DNA from: Isochrysis galbana | Taxonomy: Eukaryota > Haptophyta > Isochrysidales > Isochrysidaceae | NCBI GenBank assembly: GCA_018136815.1 | Contig: CM030936.1 | Location: 6,597,505-6,661,504 of the forward strand | Length of the DNA stretch: 64,000 bases | Direction: 5' to 3' | Part shown: positions 34,659 through 46,077 of the stretch, piece by piece | Numbering within the stretch: the first letter of the stretch is position 1 | Layout: each line of letters begins with the position of its first letter | The notes under the pieces: model-generated | What the model was told of the DNA's origin: nothing | The model's input: only the letters and a program-made list of their open reading frames with translations | Database searches by the model: none | Position numbers and translations under genes: made by a program

Positions 34659-35330
34659 GTGCAGGCAAGCCTGGCGCCTGCCTCACATCTGAGTCCAGGT
34701 CCTCACAGTCCATGGGGAATGGGGAACCTCAGTGGCGTCAGTCGCAGCCGGTAGCGACCGGCCAGATTTTCCACAGCGCGAGCGGCAATTTTCTCGCCAA
34801 CGAGAGGAGGTTTACCACCCTAGAGTGAGTAAACTTGCCCTGCCAGATTTCATACAAAAATCGCGCGTTTCGCGAATTTTTACTGAATTTTCTGACTGTT
34901 GGCAAGGGGGGTCACCCCTCCTCGGGATACCTGGGTATCCTGGCATGAAGGTATATCTTAACGGGTGTGTAGTAAATAGTAAAGTACTTCTATTGTAGCA
35001 GCTGGGGGGGGGGGGAAGGGGGGAGGGGGAGGAGGGGGGAGAGGGGGGTTCGCTCGGGGAGAAGGAGAGAGAGAGGAGAGGGTCCGTTCCGAGACTCCGG
35101 AAGGAACCGACTGCAAGTGGGCAGAAACGAGCTCGCCCGCGGTTGATACTGAGTACGGAGGATTCCGCCCATGGTTGATGAGGACCCGCCCCTCCCGCCT
35201 GGTATCTCGTCCGCGTTCCTTGGGAATCAGAGGATCAGCAGAAGGAGTGCCCCCCCTCTCCCTCCCTCCCTCCCTCTCTCTCTCTCCCTCTCTCTCCCTC
35301 TCCCTCTCTCTCTCTCTCTCTCCCTCTCCC

Positions 35331-35378
<48 letters not shown>

Positions 35379-35716
35379 AGGAGCATGAGACTAAGTACTT
35401 CACATCTCTCCATCTCTCTACTCTAGATGGAGCCCGCACACTAAGAATAGCCGCCGCGCCCGGTCCTCCCCGGGTCGCCTTTGTGTCTGTCGCTCCGTCG
35501 ACAGCGTCTCTTCCCCTCTTCCCCCTCTTCCCCCTCTTCCCCCTCGCCACCGCCGCCCACTCTCAGCTTTCCGCAGCCCGCCGCCCACCACCGCGCGTCG
35601 CTCGCCACCCGCCTCTCCCCCTCCCGCTCTTCCCCTCGCGTCTCTCGCCCTCCCTCTCTCCTCCTCCCTCTCCTTCCTTCTCCTTCCCCCTCTCCCCCCA
35701 CAGCCGGCCAGTGGCA
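34659..35716. other. Spacer and 5' region of the next gene
   Basis: Includes a G-rich tract (35000-35050), a CT tract (35254-35379) and C/T-rich DNA up to the ATG at 35717. No gene is supported. Confidence 0.6.
35254..35379. repeat. (CT)n tract upstream of the secreted-protein gene
   Basis: Pure CT/CCCT repeat about 340 bp before the start codon. Frames through it are low-complexity artefacts. Confidence 0.93.
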
Positions 35717-37695
35717 ATGTCTCTGCGCAGTGCTCTGGTCGCCAGCGCTGCGATGACGATGGCGCTCGTCGAGGCCACTTCGTGCGCAACACAGCCAGAT
35801 ATCTGCGGCTTTGACACCTCCAAGCCCAGGATCACGCTCCTCAACTCGAACTATCTCGATGTCCAGTGCTGCACAGAGATCAATGAGCTCTTTGTGCGCT
35901 GCGCGCAAGCTGCAACCGCCTCTCACACTCCCTGCGGGCCGGGCAAGGGGGGTGGGTCCGCACGCAAGGCATTGTCAGCAAGGTGTATTAGCTGCGGCAA
36001 CGTGACGTTGCTTCGGCGATGTGGGCCAAGACCGCCGAAGGCCGATGGGTGGGGCCTCCAGTGCCGTGGAGATCACCCCGCTGCACCCTGCGTGCATGCA
36101 GGTCTCGGAGACGTTCCACGGTAGGTGGACGTACAAGCTTGAGCTCCCGAACCTCGTCAAGATTAGGGAATTCGTGGTAAGTGCAGGCTCCCCTGGCCGC
36201 AGTGCAGCGTGCAGACCGAGCGGCAACACAGTGTGTGGACAACGGCTCAATTGGCTTACGCCCACGCAATTTTAGAGCATTAATAATGACCGCCTCCGTG
36301 TGATGGACTTCTCGGCGCTCACGACGATTGGCACTGCGGACCGAACAAGCGGCAGGCTGGATGTGCGTCGCGCCTCATCCACAGCCCGTGCGTCATGCTG
36401 AAGGCCACACCTGTCTCACAATGTTGTGCGAAGTCTGGGCGCGCGCTGCTTTGAAAGCGTCACTGGACACGCATGACGGATCCCCCGCTCTCGCTTGCAA
36501 CGTTGTGCAGATCCGCCGTAGTGACAAGCTCGTGACGATCAAAATGCCAAAGCTCGCCAATTCATACTCCCGGTCGGACCTCCCCGAGCTCGAGGGCTTC
36601 CGGGTGCGCGCAGATAGCGCAGCTTTTCCAATACACTTGGCGATGCTGCGATTTGTTAGAGGTGCATCACTCCGCTCACTGATTCTCTCGCCGTTTCCAT
36701 CGCAGATTCGTGGCAACCTGCCTTACTTCACTCACTTTGTCCTGGATGCAAACGTGATACAGCACATTGATAACATCAACGTCGGCACCGTCTGCTCGAA
36801 GACTGTCGACGCCTGCTCGCCGCCTAACCCCGACATTGGCAAGACGGATAACTCTGCCACGATCGAATGCCTTCTCAATGAAGTCAGTTGTGATGGCGAG
36901 GCGAGGGAGGACCCACATCTGAGCTTTGGCCATGGCGGCAAGGCCGACTTCAGGGGCTGCGATGGCTGCTTATGGAACTTTCTCTCAGCGCGCGATTTGA
37001 GCGTGAACGTCAAGACGGAGGACGCCGTCTTCGAGCTTGATGGCTCCACGGTCCATGGCTCTTTCCTTACTGAGGTACACGTCACCTCATATGACCGCAC
37101 GCGCAACGTGTGGGCCAACCTCTCGTACTGGGCTGTGGAGGTGGGAGACCATAATTGGGGCTGGAAGCAGATCAACGGCACCTGTGGCGGACGCTACGTC
37201 CAGCTCGCGCTCAATAGCCATCGCCAGTGCGCACATGTGGACATCAAGACGGACTATGCGTCGGCCCTCATCCGTGTGCCCGAGTGGGAGTTGCGCGTCG
37301 CCGCGCGCAATGTGTGGAACCGTATCTCTGGCCCCAAACACCGCCTCGACCTATCGATGAAGCCGCTACTGCCTGAGCCGGACCTCGCCGCTTGGCCACA
37401 CGGTATCATCGGCCAATCATTCGATGGCGACGGCCTCCCAGTGAATGGTAGACAGGACAACTACTCCACTCCTGTTGTGTACACCCAGGCCATGGCAGAG
37501 GGCGCCATTGAGGGTACTGCCGATGACTACAAGGTGAATTATCAGTTTGAGACCGCTTTCAAGTACTCGCGCTTCGACGCAACGATGGCCACGTCTGCAC
37601 CCCGCGCAATGGCGAGCAAAACTGTGGTGGACCACTTAGTGCCTTCCTCCTTCGCATCGTCGTCAGAGCGTGGCCAAATCGGCGCCGTCGCGTGA
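35717..37695 (+). CDS. Secreted Cys-containing protein with VWD/root-cap-like domain, 5 exons, 473 aa
   Basis: Exons 35717-35893, 36102-36176, 36276-36362, 36511-36603 and 36706-37695; all introns are GT-AG, phase 0, and 99-208 bp. The N-terminal MSLRSALVASAAMTMALVEA looks like a signal peptide, followed by Cys-containing sequence (SCATQPDICGF, VQCCTEINELF). The small exons encode repeated hydrophobic strands (LELPNLVKIREFV, RVMDFSALTTIG, DKLVTIKMPKL) resembling receptor L-domain or leucine-rich-type solenoid rungs. The last exon has DPHLSFGHGGKADFRG, CLWNFLSARDLSVNV, FELDGSTVHGSFLTEV and SYWAVEVG, a pattern I associate with VWD/root-cap-like extracellular proteins of algae. The tail has no membrane span, so it is likely secreted or cell-surface. 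The function is not known to me. Confidence 0.75.
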
Positions 37696-37698
37696 GAA

Positions 37699-38485
37699 GT
37701 GTCTTTCTACTGTTCGATTCTGTGTGTCATTGAGCCCTCGTCTCCCGCATCGTCCTTGCTGTGCCTGTGCACACCAACCAACCCGGCCTCACATAAGTGT
37801 GCCACCTGCCGTCGGTCCTAGTGTCATGCGTCATGCGCAACGGTCAATCACAATCAAGCCTTGCCGCTCGTGATGTGTTGTACGCAACGGCCACCATGCC
37901 TCGCACCAATGCGCCCCTTATCGTAGCTTCTATGTTCCGAGTCCAGGCATGCGCCACGCTACCTGTCTACTAGCAGTGCCTCTCTTGGCGTTGGCAAGCA
38001 CTACGACAGTAGTCTTACATTCGCGGATGTAAGCAGGCACCAAACGACGTCAATGCATTTTCGTTGTTGTTTGCGTGGTTATTTATTTTTACGCTGTGGC
38101 CACCTCCTTTCGAATTAAGTTACATGATGCTAGCGCCCCATGCGCAACAACAGCACGTGCCACGGCGTGCGCTTGGAGAACGAACAAGCGCGCCCACCAG
38201 GGCGTATGGGTTCACGTTGACGCATGCCATCTGAGGGCGCCCATTTCAATAAAAAATAGATCTGAAGATTCAGGGCTACACACCTATCGCTAGTCAGGTA
38301 CACTCTAACCTTACCCGCCATCGCCCTTCTCTCCCGTCGTCCCGTATACTCGCCTTCCCCCCCTCTTTCCTTCTTTCCTTTTTGTTTGGTGTCGGACCAA
38401 CTCCTTCTTTGACAACTCACTCTGGAGAGGGAGCAGACGGAGGACGCGCCACCCGCTCCATCGTCATTACAAGATGCGGGATTAA
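37699..38485. other. 3' flank with a short dispersed repeat
   Basis: About 38258-38330 (GAAGATTCAGGGCTACACAC, then CATCGCCCTTCTCTCC) resembles 19703-19790. No gene is supported. Confidence 0.5.
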
Positions 38486-38914
38486 ATGCTGACCGCAGTG
38501 TTGGTGCTCGCGGCGCGCTTCAACACTTCAAGGACGCGTTACTCTCCGCGCATATCACAGCTGGCCAAGCGAGTGACAGCGACAGCGACGAGCGACGACT
38601 TCGAATTACCTTTTCATGGGGAGCGAGCCAGCGGTTCTAAGGCCGCCCATCTTACCGCCACCGCTGTTGGTCCCGCCGCCTCGGCCCCCGGTGGCTCGTG
38701 GAACGACAGCCCGCACGACCGCGTCGGCGGGCCGTACGGTGTGACAGGTCGTATGTCGATGGGCGCTATCGCGACGGGCAGTATCGCGACGGGCAGTATC
38801 GTGATGGGCAATATCGCGATGAGCGATATCACGATGAGCGATATCGCGATGAGCGATATCGCGACCGGCAATACGAAGATTGTCGCGGCAGTGGGCGTTG
38901 GCATGGCGCCATAA
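38486..38914 (+). CDS. Uncertain ORF carrying a 15-bp in-frame minisatellite
   Basis: The ATG frame gives 142 aa starting MLTAVLVLAARFN and includes IATGS/IAMSD-type pentapeptide repeats. A different + frame (from about 38698) reads the same repeats as RDGQY/RDERY units and continues to 39108. It looks like an RS-like charged domain, and splicing into that frame is possible. I cannot decide which frame, if any, is translated. Confidence 0.25.
   Translation: MLTAVLVLAARFNTSRTRYSPRISQLAKRVTATATSDDFELPFHGERASGSKAAHLTATAVGPAASAPGGSWNDSPHDRVGGPYGVTGRMSMGAIATGSIATGSIVMGNIAMSDITMSDIAMSDIATGNTKIVAAVGVGMAP
38768..38872. repeat. 15-bp minisatellite, 7 units
   Basis: Units start ATCGCGACGGGCAGT at 38768 and repeat every 15 bp to 38872, drifting to ATCGCGATGAGCGAT. 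The period is a multiple of three, so every frame stays open across it. Confidence 0.92.
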
Positions 38915-39139
38915 ACCACAGGTACGATGGCGTTGCATGCTTGTCATTGCCCGGCCACCAGGCTCTAGAGTCACCACAGCACCATGCACGCGATTACGCC
39001 AAGCGGGGTTCGGGAAGCAGCAGCGGCCCTTCTTCGCTTCTTCTTAGCCCCCGTGTCCCGTGTGGCGTGTGGCCCTTCGTCCCTCTTCGCCTGATTCCGC
39101 GGAGGTGATGCGAGCGCGCAAGATGGCGCGGCTCGGCCT

Positions 39140-40402
39140 CGCCTATCATCCGCCTAGGCACAAAACCCACTTGTTCCTTGGAGATTATCGTATGAATCGC
39201 TCTCTTGAGTCTATTGGCTAAAACCTTGGCTAGGATTTTGTAATCGGTTTGAAGGAGTGTGATGGGTCTGTAGTTCCTCGGGTCCCTAGCGTCCCCGCTC
39301 TTATAGAGCAGCGCTATATCTCCTGAGCACGTGTCTTCCGGTAGGGCTCCTACCCGGTATGCCTCCCGAAACATTTGCATCAGGTGCGGGGCCACGAGCT
39401 TCTCGAAGCTTTGATAGAATTCCATCGGTATGCCGTCCGGTCCCGTGGATTTGCCCTTCGCCATTTGTCGTATCGCTCTAACGATCTCGGAGTAGCCGAT
39501 AGGCTTGTCTAGAAAGGATCTGTGGCTCGGCGGTATCTGTTGCTGCTGGAGCGCGTGAAGGAGGGGGCTATGGGTGGAGTCGGCTTTGGGTCCGACTGTG
39601 GGTCCGCTCGCTTACGCGAGGGAGGCTGGGGCTGTTGGGAAGATGGAGGTGGAGCTTGCCTTGCTTCATGGGGGTGCTTTCCTTTGGGGCCGGCCGCCTC
39701 AGCGTATGACTTCTGTGCAGTGTTGTTGAGAGGGTTGGAAGCCGTAAAGGCCCCAAGAATTGTTTGTTGTGTGTAGTGCCCGCCCACGAGGGGTGCACTG
39801 CTGGTAGGAGTTGCCACCATGGGGGTGGCAGCCAGGCTGCCACCCATCATGGGGAGTCCTTGATGGGCCGACAGGCCAGTGGGGGCAGGCGGCAGAGCCA
39901 GAGTCTGGCCCTGCTGGTCTGCAGGGAACAGGGCCCTCCCTGTTCCCTGCTTCTGCGCCTGGTGGGGAGGCGAGGGTGGGAGGATCATATCGACGTCGCT
40001 GTCAGTCAGTGGGGCGGCCTGCGAGCGCTTCGGCTCCGGCGGCTTGGGGCGTAGGGCCAGGTCAATACTTCTAGCAAAACTTGCCCAAACTTCTCGGCCA
40101 AACTTGCGGGAATCTTGTAACGGACTACCCAAACTTCTCGTGCAACTTCTCACAATTTGTCGTCCCGAAAGTAGCCGCAGGTGCATCCGCAACACGTTTC
40201 CCTTACTTGTGAGAGGGCATGGGCGTGTAGAAGACAAGAAGACAAGCTGATTGGGGGACGAGGGGGGGGGGCGAAGGGCGGGGGCATGAATGAGGGATCG
40301 CGCAGCGCAGCTCGCCTGACATGAGCGACGTGCGCCCCTCTTCTTCCGTCTTCCGTGCCTATAGTTAGTATGTAAAAACCCTCCCGTTATCCCTACGCCC
40401 AA
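39140..40402 (-). mobile_element. Internally deleted LINE: ORF1-like region joined to RT fingers
   Basis: On the minus strand, 40402-39509 is a Pro/Gln-rich ORF1-like frame. Right after it and in another frame, 39560-39140 reads PIGYSEIVRAIRQMAKGKST then GPDGIPMEFYQ, ALLYKSGDARDPRNYRPITL, KILAKVLANRLK and EQVGFVPRR. These are the N-terminal blocks of a non-LTR reverse transcriptase. The endonuclease that should lie between them and everything after the fingers (including the YxDD catalytic block) is missing. The element is therefore dead, with an internal deletion near 39540 and a 3' truncation near 39140. A 13-bp perfect hairpin lies at 39921-39950. Confidence 0.75.
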
Positions 40403-41261
40403 ATATCAAATATCAAATATGCCGTAATAAACGTAAATATGTGAAATATGCTACGAAAGTGTAACGATATGTAATCCTGAAAAGTTGACCCAAATATTAT
40501 GCATGTCACATATTTTATAGTTTTACCTAGCCCTATCGCCAGTGGGCCAGTGGGGGGGGGGGGGGGATCGGTGTGTTGTAGTTGTAAAAATCAAAAATGA
40601 AAAATGTGTCTCTTGTGTCTCTTGTCTCTTGTCTCTTGCTTGTGTTTGGCATGATAAAATGTCCTGTTTGCTGTTTATGCAATGTCGTAAAAGAAAATGA
40701 ATGTAGCACCGTTTTGAGTTTTGATCCTTTTTTTGAGAAATTCGGCGACGGGAAACGGCCTATATACCGTAGAAAAGGGGATTATCTCTTAAGAGGCGGC
40801 TGGAAGCACCTGCAACGGTGCTTCGAGACCCCTTTTTATTCCTAGCATATTGGCGGCCCCTTGGAGCCTAGAGGACACCAACATTGAGCTGGAGCCTTGC
40901 CATCAATATGGAGGACTAGTCTTATGCAAAAGATGGAGTCGAATCGCCCGAAATTTGCTCCCATGACCTGATCGGTAGCGATGCTGCCGACGAGCCGGCG
41001 TCGCACGTCGTTCACAACGTATGCTGCAGGAGATCGAGTCGCAGTTCACAACTCTCATCAAGATAATACGTGTCGGGGGTATTTATTGATGCTGAGTAAT
41101 CTAAGCCTTAGAAATCATATACAAGATGAACTGCTCACAAACCCTTTGGGCCAGAATATTTGATGGGCAAAGCGTTTCCCTTTGAGACAGACAACATACA
41201 AGCGAGCGGAGACGAGCACACAACACACGCAAGCATTCAGACTGCACGTGCGCGCATTGCA
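40403..41261. other. Intergenic; AT-rich repeat words and a small hairpin
   Basis: 40395-40535 has AAATAT repeats related to 28170-28325. 40802-40823 forms GAAGCACC/GGTGCTTC around TGCAAC. The bases before it (TTATCTCTTAAGAGGCG) resemble the reverse complement of 41745-41790, which also ends in a GCACCT/AGGTGC hairpin. No gene is supported. Confidence 0.5.
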
Positions 41262-41316
41262 GTGGACTGCCTGCGCGTCGCCCTGGCCAGCGCGCAGGCA
41301 GTCCACATGTGTCTAG
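41262..41316 (+). mobile_element. Possible Helitron 3' terminus
   Basis: A perfect 16-bp stem, GTGGACTGCCTGCGCG (41262-41277) with 41291-41306, is followed after 6 bases by CTAG (41313-41316) and a T. Helitrons end in a hairpin shortly before CTRR and insert between A and T. No Rep/helicase or matching 5' TC terminus was located, so this is a structural suggestion only. Confidence 0.35.
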
Positions 41317-41686
41317 TCATAACCACTCCCTGATCGGGCGCGCAGACACAGACAGCCTGCCAAAATTGCTGGCTCGCGCTCGTGGCTGCGCCGTTGCCGC
41401 TGCAGCAGCTAGCCGCCAACACCAGCAGCCACTCGCCCGCCACTGTGGCGATCGGAACGTGCCGACCCACAAACAAAGCAACCAGGCCTGTCAGTCCCCC
41501 TTCCCACCGCCGCTAGATGCTCGCCCATCTGCTCCTGAAAGGTGAAGCAGCTTTCGCGGCGCGCGCATGCAGCGCCGCCCAGGTGACAGAAATTGTGACC
41601 TAGCTCGCGCTGCGCGTCGAGCTGGGGGCTAGGGCCAAGATATGATATATGATGGGTGAGGGGTATGGAGACGCCCTCCCATACCG

Positions 41687-42040
41687 CTACAGCCGCCAAC
41701 GAGGTTGTCTGAGAGGCATGGGAGGGGACGGCGCGGCGCGGCGACGGCGTGCAGCACCTCCGAAGGTGCTTCGCCTCTTGAGAGATATAACGATTATACT
41801 GGTAGAATAGGAGATTATACTGCTAGAATAGGGGCTTTTACTCCTAGAGAGCGAGCGCCGCCCCCCAAACTTGCAGCCCACTTCTCGAGAGGGCCCAAAC
41901 TTGTGACGCGCTCGAGAAGCGGCCCAAACTTCTAGAAAAAGTTCTAGAAGTATTGACCTGGGCCTATTGGGGCGGCCCCTGTGGGGCGTCGTGACGGCGG
42001 GAGGCTGGGGATCGGGAGCGGTCGGCGCGCGCTCCATCGC
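41687..42040 (-). repeat. LINE-family 5' end copy (MERA start), minus strand
   Basis: Read on the minus strand, AACTATTGTTATAGTTCGAG precedes ATGGAGCGCGCGCC, then a frame MERAPTAPDPQPPAVTTPH. Downstream, GACCTGG/CTTCTAG-type words are shared with 40060-40090 of the LINE remnant. This is one of five places in the window with the ATGGAGCGCGCC start context. Confidence 0.55.
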
Positions 42041-43258
42041 TCGAACTATAACAATAGTTTTTGTGTTTGTTGCTGAAGAAGCATGTGATGTATGTGCTGA
42101 TGTGTATGGACAAAGCACAAGAAGTGGAAGTGAGAAGAGGAGGACGGGGAGGCAATGTGGATGGAGGGGGCGCTCCCACGGGCGGGGGGGGCAGGCGGGC
42201 CGCCGCGGCCTTGCCGCGCCATCGCTGCGCGTGGGCGGCTCGCGCGCTCGCGCGCGCTTGTGTATACACTGTGTATACGGCCTCGGCGACCTGTGTATAA
42301 TACACAGTTTTGGGGCCTGGTGTGTATACGCTGTATACGTATATGCCTTGTAGCTTGTAGGAAGCTACTAGCCCTAGTTCGCCTAAGGCCCCCCTTATAA
42401 TTAGAAAAGCAAGGCGACGAGGCGGCGTGGATGGTGCGCGGCGGCGGCGTCGCGCGTGGGGAGAAGGGGAGGGGAGGGGGAGAGGGGAAGGAGGGGTGGG
42501 AGGTGGGTGGGGGTGGCGGAGGAGGGATTGGAGAGGGGGGGAGGGGGGGGGGGGGGGGAGGGGGGGGGGTTGCGTTCGAAGGATGTAGGCGGAGCGAGCG
42601 GGGGGAGAAACAGGGCGGGCGGATAGCGGCTGTGTGTGCGGAAATCGGTCTTCGGTGGAGTGGGAGGGTGAGAGGGTGGGAGAGGCCTACCCCACTAGAT
42701 GGAGGGCGTGGCTTGCGCAGGGGAAGTTCGTGGTGGGGAGCGGGAGAAGAGGGCGGGCAAGGGAGAGGGAGAGGGATGTGCGCGCGGGCAGGCGAGCGGA
42801 AATGTTAGTGCTGAGGGAGTCAATAGAGGGAGAGAGGAGGGGGGGAGGGGGGGGGCGAAGGGGCGTGGACGGACAGGGAGTGTGGTGGTCACAAGGGGAA
42901 GATTGAAGGGCCAGAGAAACAGGGCGATAGGATGTCGAAGAGGGGGGCAGGGAGATCGGAATATCAGCGGGCCGTCACGGGGGAGGGGGGGAGGGCAGTC
43001 TGCACACTGTGAATGACCAAAGACAGCCACGCACAGTATGCATGCATGTGAGAGATATGAGTGAGGAGACGAGCGGGCTTGTCTGTAAGGGAGCGAAGGT
43101 GCGGTGATTTCTTACGCGAGGGTGTGTAAGCAATCATTGGTCGATGAGTATACGTTTGTGCGAGGGTGCGGCTAGCTTGGCGAACACAAACGGATGTCGG
43201 GCCTGGAAGCAGGGTGAGGGGATGGTGAAAACCTTCCTGGTTCTACGGCTTACTCCAG
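42041..43258. other. G-rich spacer upstream of guanylate kinase
   Basis: 42170-42200 and 42440-43000 are strongly G-rich on the + strand with long GGGGG runs. Open frames here are compositional. The promoter and 5' end of the following gene should lie in the last few hundred bases. Confidence 0.5.
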
Positions 43259-44494
43259 CATTGCCTGCTTGCTTTTCATGTACAGCGCGTCCTGGCCATT
43301 CCGCGTGTCTTTAGCCTTTCGTCCGCTATCGGCATCGGTCTCGTCTGCCGGCATGCATCAGGGACACCGCTCTCATGTGAGGCCTCGACAGTAGGAAGCC
43401 ATTCTGGGGCAGATAGCCGGCGTGGACTCTCGCGACCTGTTGTAATTTGCGGGCCGTCAGGGGTCGGGAAGGGCACTCTTCTCTCGCGGCTCATCAAGGC
43501 ACATCCAGACCGCTTTGGTTTCTGCGTGTCGCATACAACACGTGCCCCAAGGCCCGGCGAAATAGATGGCGTGCACTACCACTTTTGTGAGAAGGCTGAG
43601 ATGGAAGCAGCCATCGCCAGGGGCGAGTTTCTAGAGTACGCACATGTGCATGCCAACATCTATGGCACCTCCATTGCTGCCGTGGAGGCTGTCGCGACCG
43701 CAGGAAAGACTTGCTTGCTTGACATCGATGTGAGCCGCTGCCACGCAAGGCCAAGAAGGAAACGGCTTTCTGATCTCTGCGGCACTAGCCTAGATAGACT
43801 GTCTCGTCGAACGAGGGAGGCTGGGGCGTACACTCCTCTTCATCTGAAAGAAGCAAGGCTGGCGAAGCCCTCATGCGTCATTAGCGTGGATGCTCCACAA
43901 AATGACTCTCAAAGCCCGTTACCTGCAGGTGCAAGGGGCAGACATCGTCAAGGCGTCGCCATTGCGAGCCCGCTTTGTCTTTATCGCTCCACCATCACTG
44001 ACCATCCTTGAGGAGCGGCTTCGAGGACGAGGCACCGAGGCAGAGGACAAGGTGTCATGCGAGTGTTTCGAGATTCATAAGCGTAGGATTACTCGCCTTG
44101 CTGAGCTGAGCGGCGTGAACCTTGTCTTGCCGCCATGTAGGTGCGACTCAGGATGAAAACCGCCAAGCACGAGATGACGTACAAAGACAAACCCGGCTAC
44201 TTCGACAATGTTCTCATCAACGACGATTTTGAGGTGCCTGCACATCTTTTAAACCGTGCACGGAGCGGCATGATTTATTTGACCTGCCCATTGGTGTGAC
44301 TTTCAAGGCGAGATGATCCAATGAGCGTTCAGCAAGCTCTTGACCTTGCACCCACCCATCTTTGCTCCCTTTTCTAGACGACATACAGTACGTTTGAGGC
44401 CATCCTCTTGAAGCACGATGATGAAACTAGGGGAGATGCCGGTCATGGCGCAGCAGATACGGGCGCAGGGCACAGGCGCCAAGGTGGTGCATAA
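43259..44494 (+). CDS. Guanylate kinase (5' end unresolved), at least 4 exons
   Basis: Phosphorylates GMP to GDP with ATP. Resolved exons: ...-43729, 43929-44051, 44141-44233 and 44378-44494; introns are GT-AG, phase 0, of 199, 89 and 144 bp. Motifs in order: [18 protein letters not shown] (P-loop), [19 protein letters not shown] (GMP-binding), [24 protein letters not shown] (split exactly by the first listed intron), [31 protein letters not shown] and [11 protein letters not shown]. The frame is open back to an acceptor-like CAG at 43258 but has no ATG, so the initiator and any targeting peptide lie in an unplaced upstream exon. An out-of-frame ATG at 43278 ([14 protein letters not shown]) resembles a transit peptide, but I could not splice it in. 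The short Gly/Asp-rich C-tail is unusual. Confidence 0.9.
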
Positions 44495-44989
44495 ACACTC
44501 TTGATTACCACAGGCTTCCCGGATGACATCAAAAGGTGTTATTCTTAGGATGACTGCAAGTCCACCCCCACTAGGGCCAAATGAAAGAGACCCTTCTTTA
44601 ACTATTTATAATCTTCCGTTAGTTGTGTTGGTTCAACCCATCATGCAAAAATGTGTGATTCGACGTGCACAGCTGATCCAATTATTGGGCTGTGTTCTCG
44701 CTAGCAGTGGACCAAAGCCTCACGACACGGGTCGTCTTGTGCGCTTACAAATTATTTGTTAGCCGGCTCGCCGCTCGCCGATGTGTGAATCGACATGGCT
44801 ATGGGCTATGGGCGAGACACGCATGTTGCTCGTAGTGGTTGAAGTTGGTCGAAGTTGAAGTTGCCTTGCAGTCGTGTGCGCACGTGGGGGGAGGGGCGAG
44901 GGGGCGTCTCATGCGAAGGCGCTAAAGCGAGTGCGCGTACGGGCAAGGGAGCTTCGACTCCGGTGCGCGATGATCCGCGCTCAGGATGT
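44495..44989. other. 3' flank of guanylate kinase
   Basis: No gene or repeat recognised. Confidence 0.45.
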
Positions 44990-45240
44990 GGAATCGCGCT
45001 ACGCCGGGGAGAGCAAGCCGAGAATGATCGGGCAAAGCGGGGGAGGACGCGTGCGGTTCGGCTGGCTGCGCGTGAGGAGCGACGCGGCAGCCGCGAGCAA
45101 GCGGATCGGAGAAGCGCCGGCGCTACGAATGCTCTTAGTGCCCCAACGCGTTCGCTTTCGTGGTGGTGTGCGGCGGCTGCGGCGCAGCGGGAACGTAGAA
45201 CGTAGTGAGCTAGCATGGCGGCGGTAGTTAGTCGGTTGTA
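44990..45240 (-). repeat. Dispersed repeat C, inverted partner of 58140-58350
   Basis: The reverse complement matches 58140-58350 over about 200 bp. Shared blocks include ACTACCGCCGCCAT, GCCGCCGCACACCACCAC, GAAAGCGAACGCG, GGGGCACTAAGAGCAT and AGCGCCGGCGCTTCTCCGAT. It has no convincing coding frame. Confidence 0.85.
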
Positions 45241-45360
45241 GGTCAACTATCGTTATAAACGATAGGGTCATGGAGCGCGCCACGCTCCCACCCTCTCTCG
45301 CCGCCCACCCCGCCGCGCCGACCGACCACGACATGACAGACGCTGCGCAGCCGTAGCGCC
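45241..45360 (+). repeat. LINE-family 5' end copy (MERA start)
   Basis: CAACTATCGTTATAAACGAT, then AGGGTC and ATGGAGCGCGCC. It continues with a Pro/Ala-rich frame and GACATGACAGACG, all shared with 61398-61545. It abuts the inverted RT scrap at 45361. Confidence 0.65.
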
Positions 45361-46077
45361 CTCCAGCCTCGCGCATCACCCCCTTTTTGTACAGTAGGAT
45401 TATGTCGCCTTCCCGCATCGTGTATGCTAGCGTCCCCGTATCTAGCGCTAAATTGTACAGCCTTGTCAGTATCGGCGCAGCTTGTTTTTCGTGTGCTTTG
45501 TAACGAATACGCCATAAAGAAAGGGAAAATCGCGCTAGATGCGATCACGGTCTCGGACATCACCAAAGCCATGCTCAAAAAAACCCGAAAAAACGACCCA
45601 CAAGCGGCGAAAACCGCATGGGAAAAGAGACTAAACATCACGAGCGACGAATGGAAACACGTGGCTAAACTATATACACTGCCACTGCTGAAACACGTAG
45701 ATAAACACATGCACTTCAAACACATTACACACAGGAGGATAGGCACAAGGAACAGATTCGCAGAAAGCCTAACGGGAGCGTGCAGATTTTGCCGCCGTCA
45801 CCGAGAAGACTCGTGCCACCTAGCGTGGTGCCCCGAGACAAAAAACATATTCGAAACTATAGACGCCATCACCAACTACATGCCTAGCACCGGAAGGTCG
45901 CACGCACAACAAACCAAAGACAGACTCTTCGCGTACCCTGGCACGAACACCCCCGACAGCCTGAAGACGCAATATATACTAGCGTGGAAATATATACGCC
46001 GAGGTGGTATCCTACGTACCTCTATGTTGAGAGGTTTTCCCCGAGGGGTCATAAATGCGCATTTTGCATGTTTTTGA
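45361..46077 (+). mobile_element. LINE ORF2 C-terminus with inverted RT scrap at its 5' side
   Basis: 45424-46077 (+) encodes the C-terminal part of a LINE ORF2: KTAWEKRLNITSDEWKHVAK, HMHFKHITHRRIGTRNRF, then the zinc-knuckle-like CRFCRRHREDSCHLAWCP. Directly upstream, the minus strand at 45423-45361 reads MREGDIILLYKKGVMRE, a piece of the RT domain that should lie far upstream in the opposite direction. A 5' segment inverted against the 3' segment is typical of twin-primed LINE insertion. The frame ends at 46077 in the repeated tail. Confidence 0.7.

Noticed and set aside
36328-36510. Upstream extension of the last large frame of the secreted-protein gene
   Set aside because: It reads through introns. 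The exon junctions at 36362/36511 and 36603/36706 give continuous repeat-like strands, while the read-through sequence does not.
43278-43392. ATG frame [14 protein letters not shown] as exon 1 of guanylate kinase
   Set aside because: It is in a different frame from the kinase, and no donor/acceptor pair in the interval restores frame with a plausible intron length.
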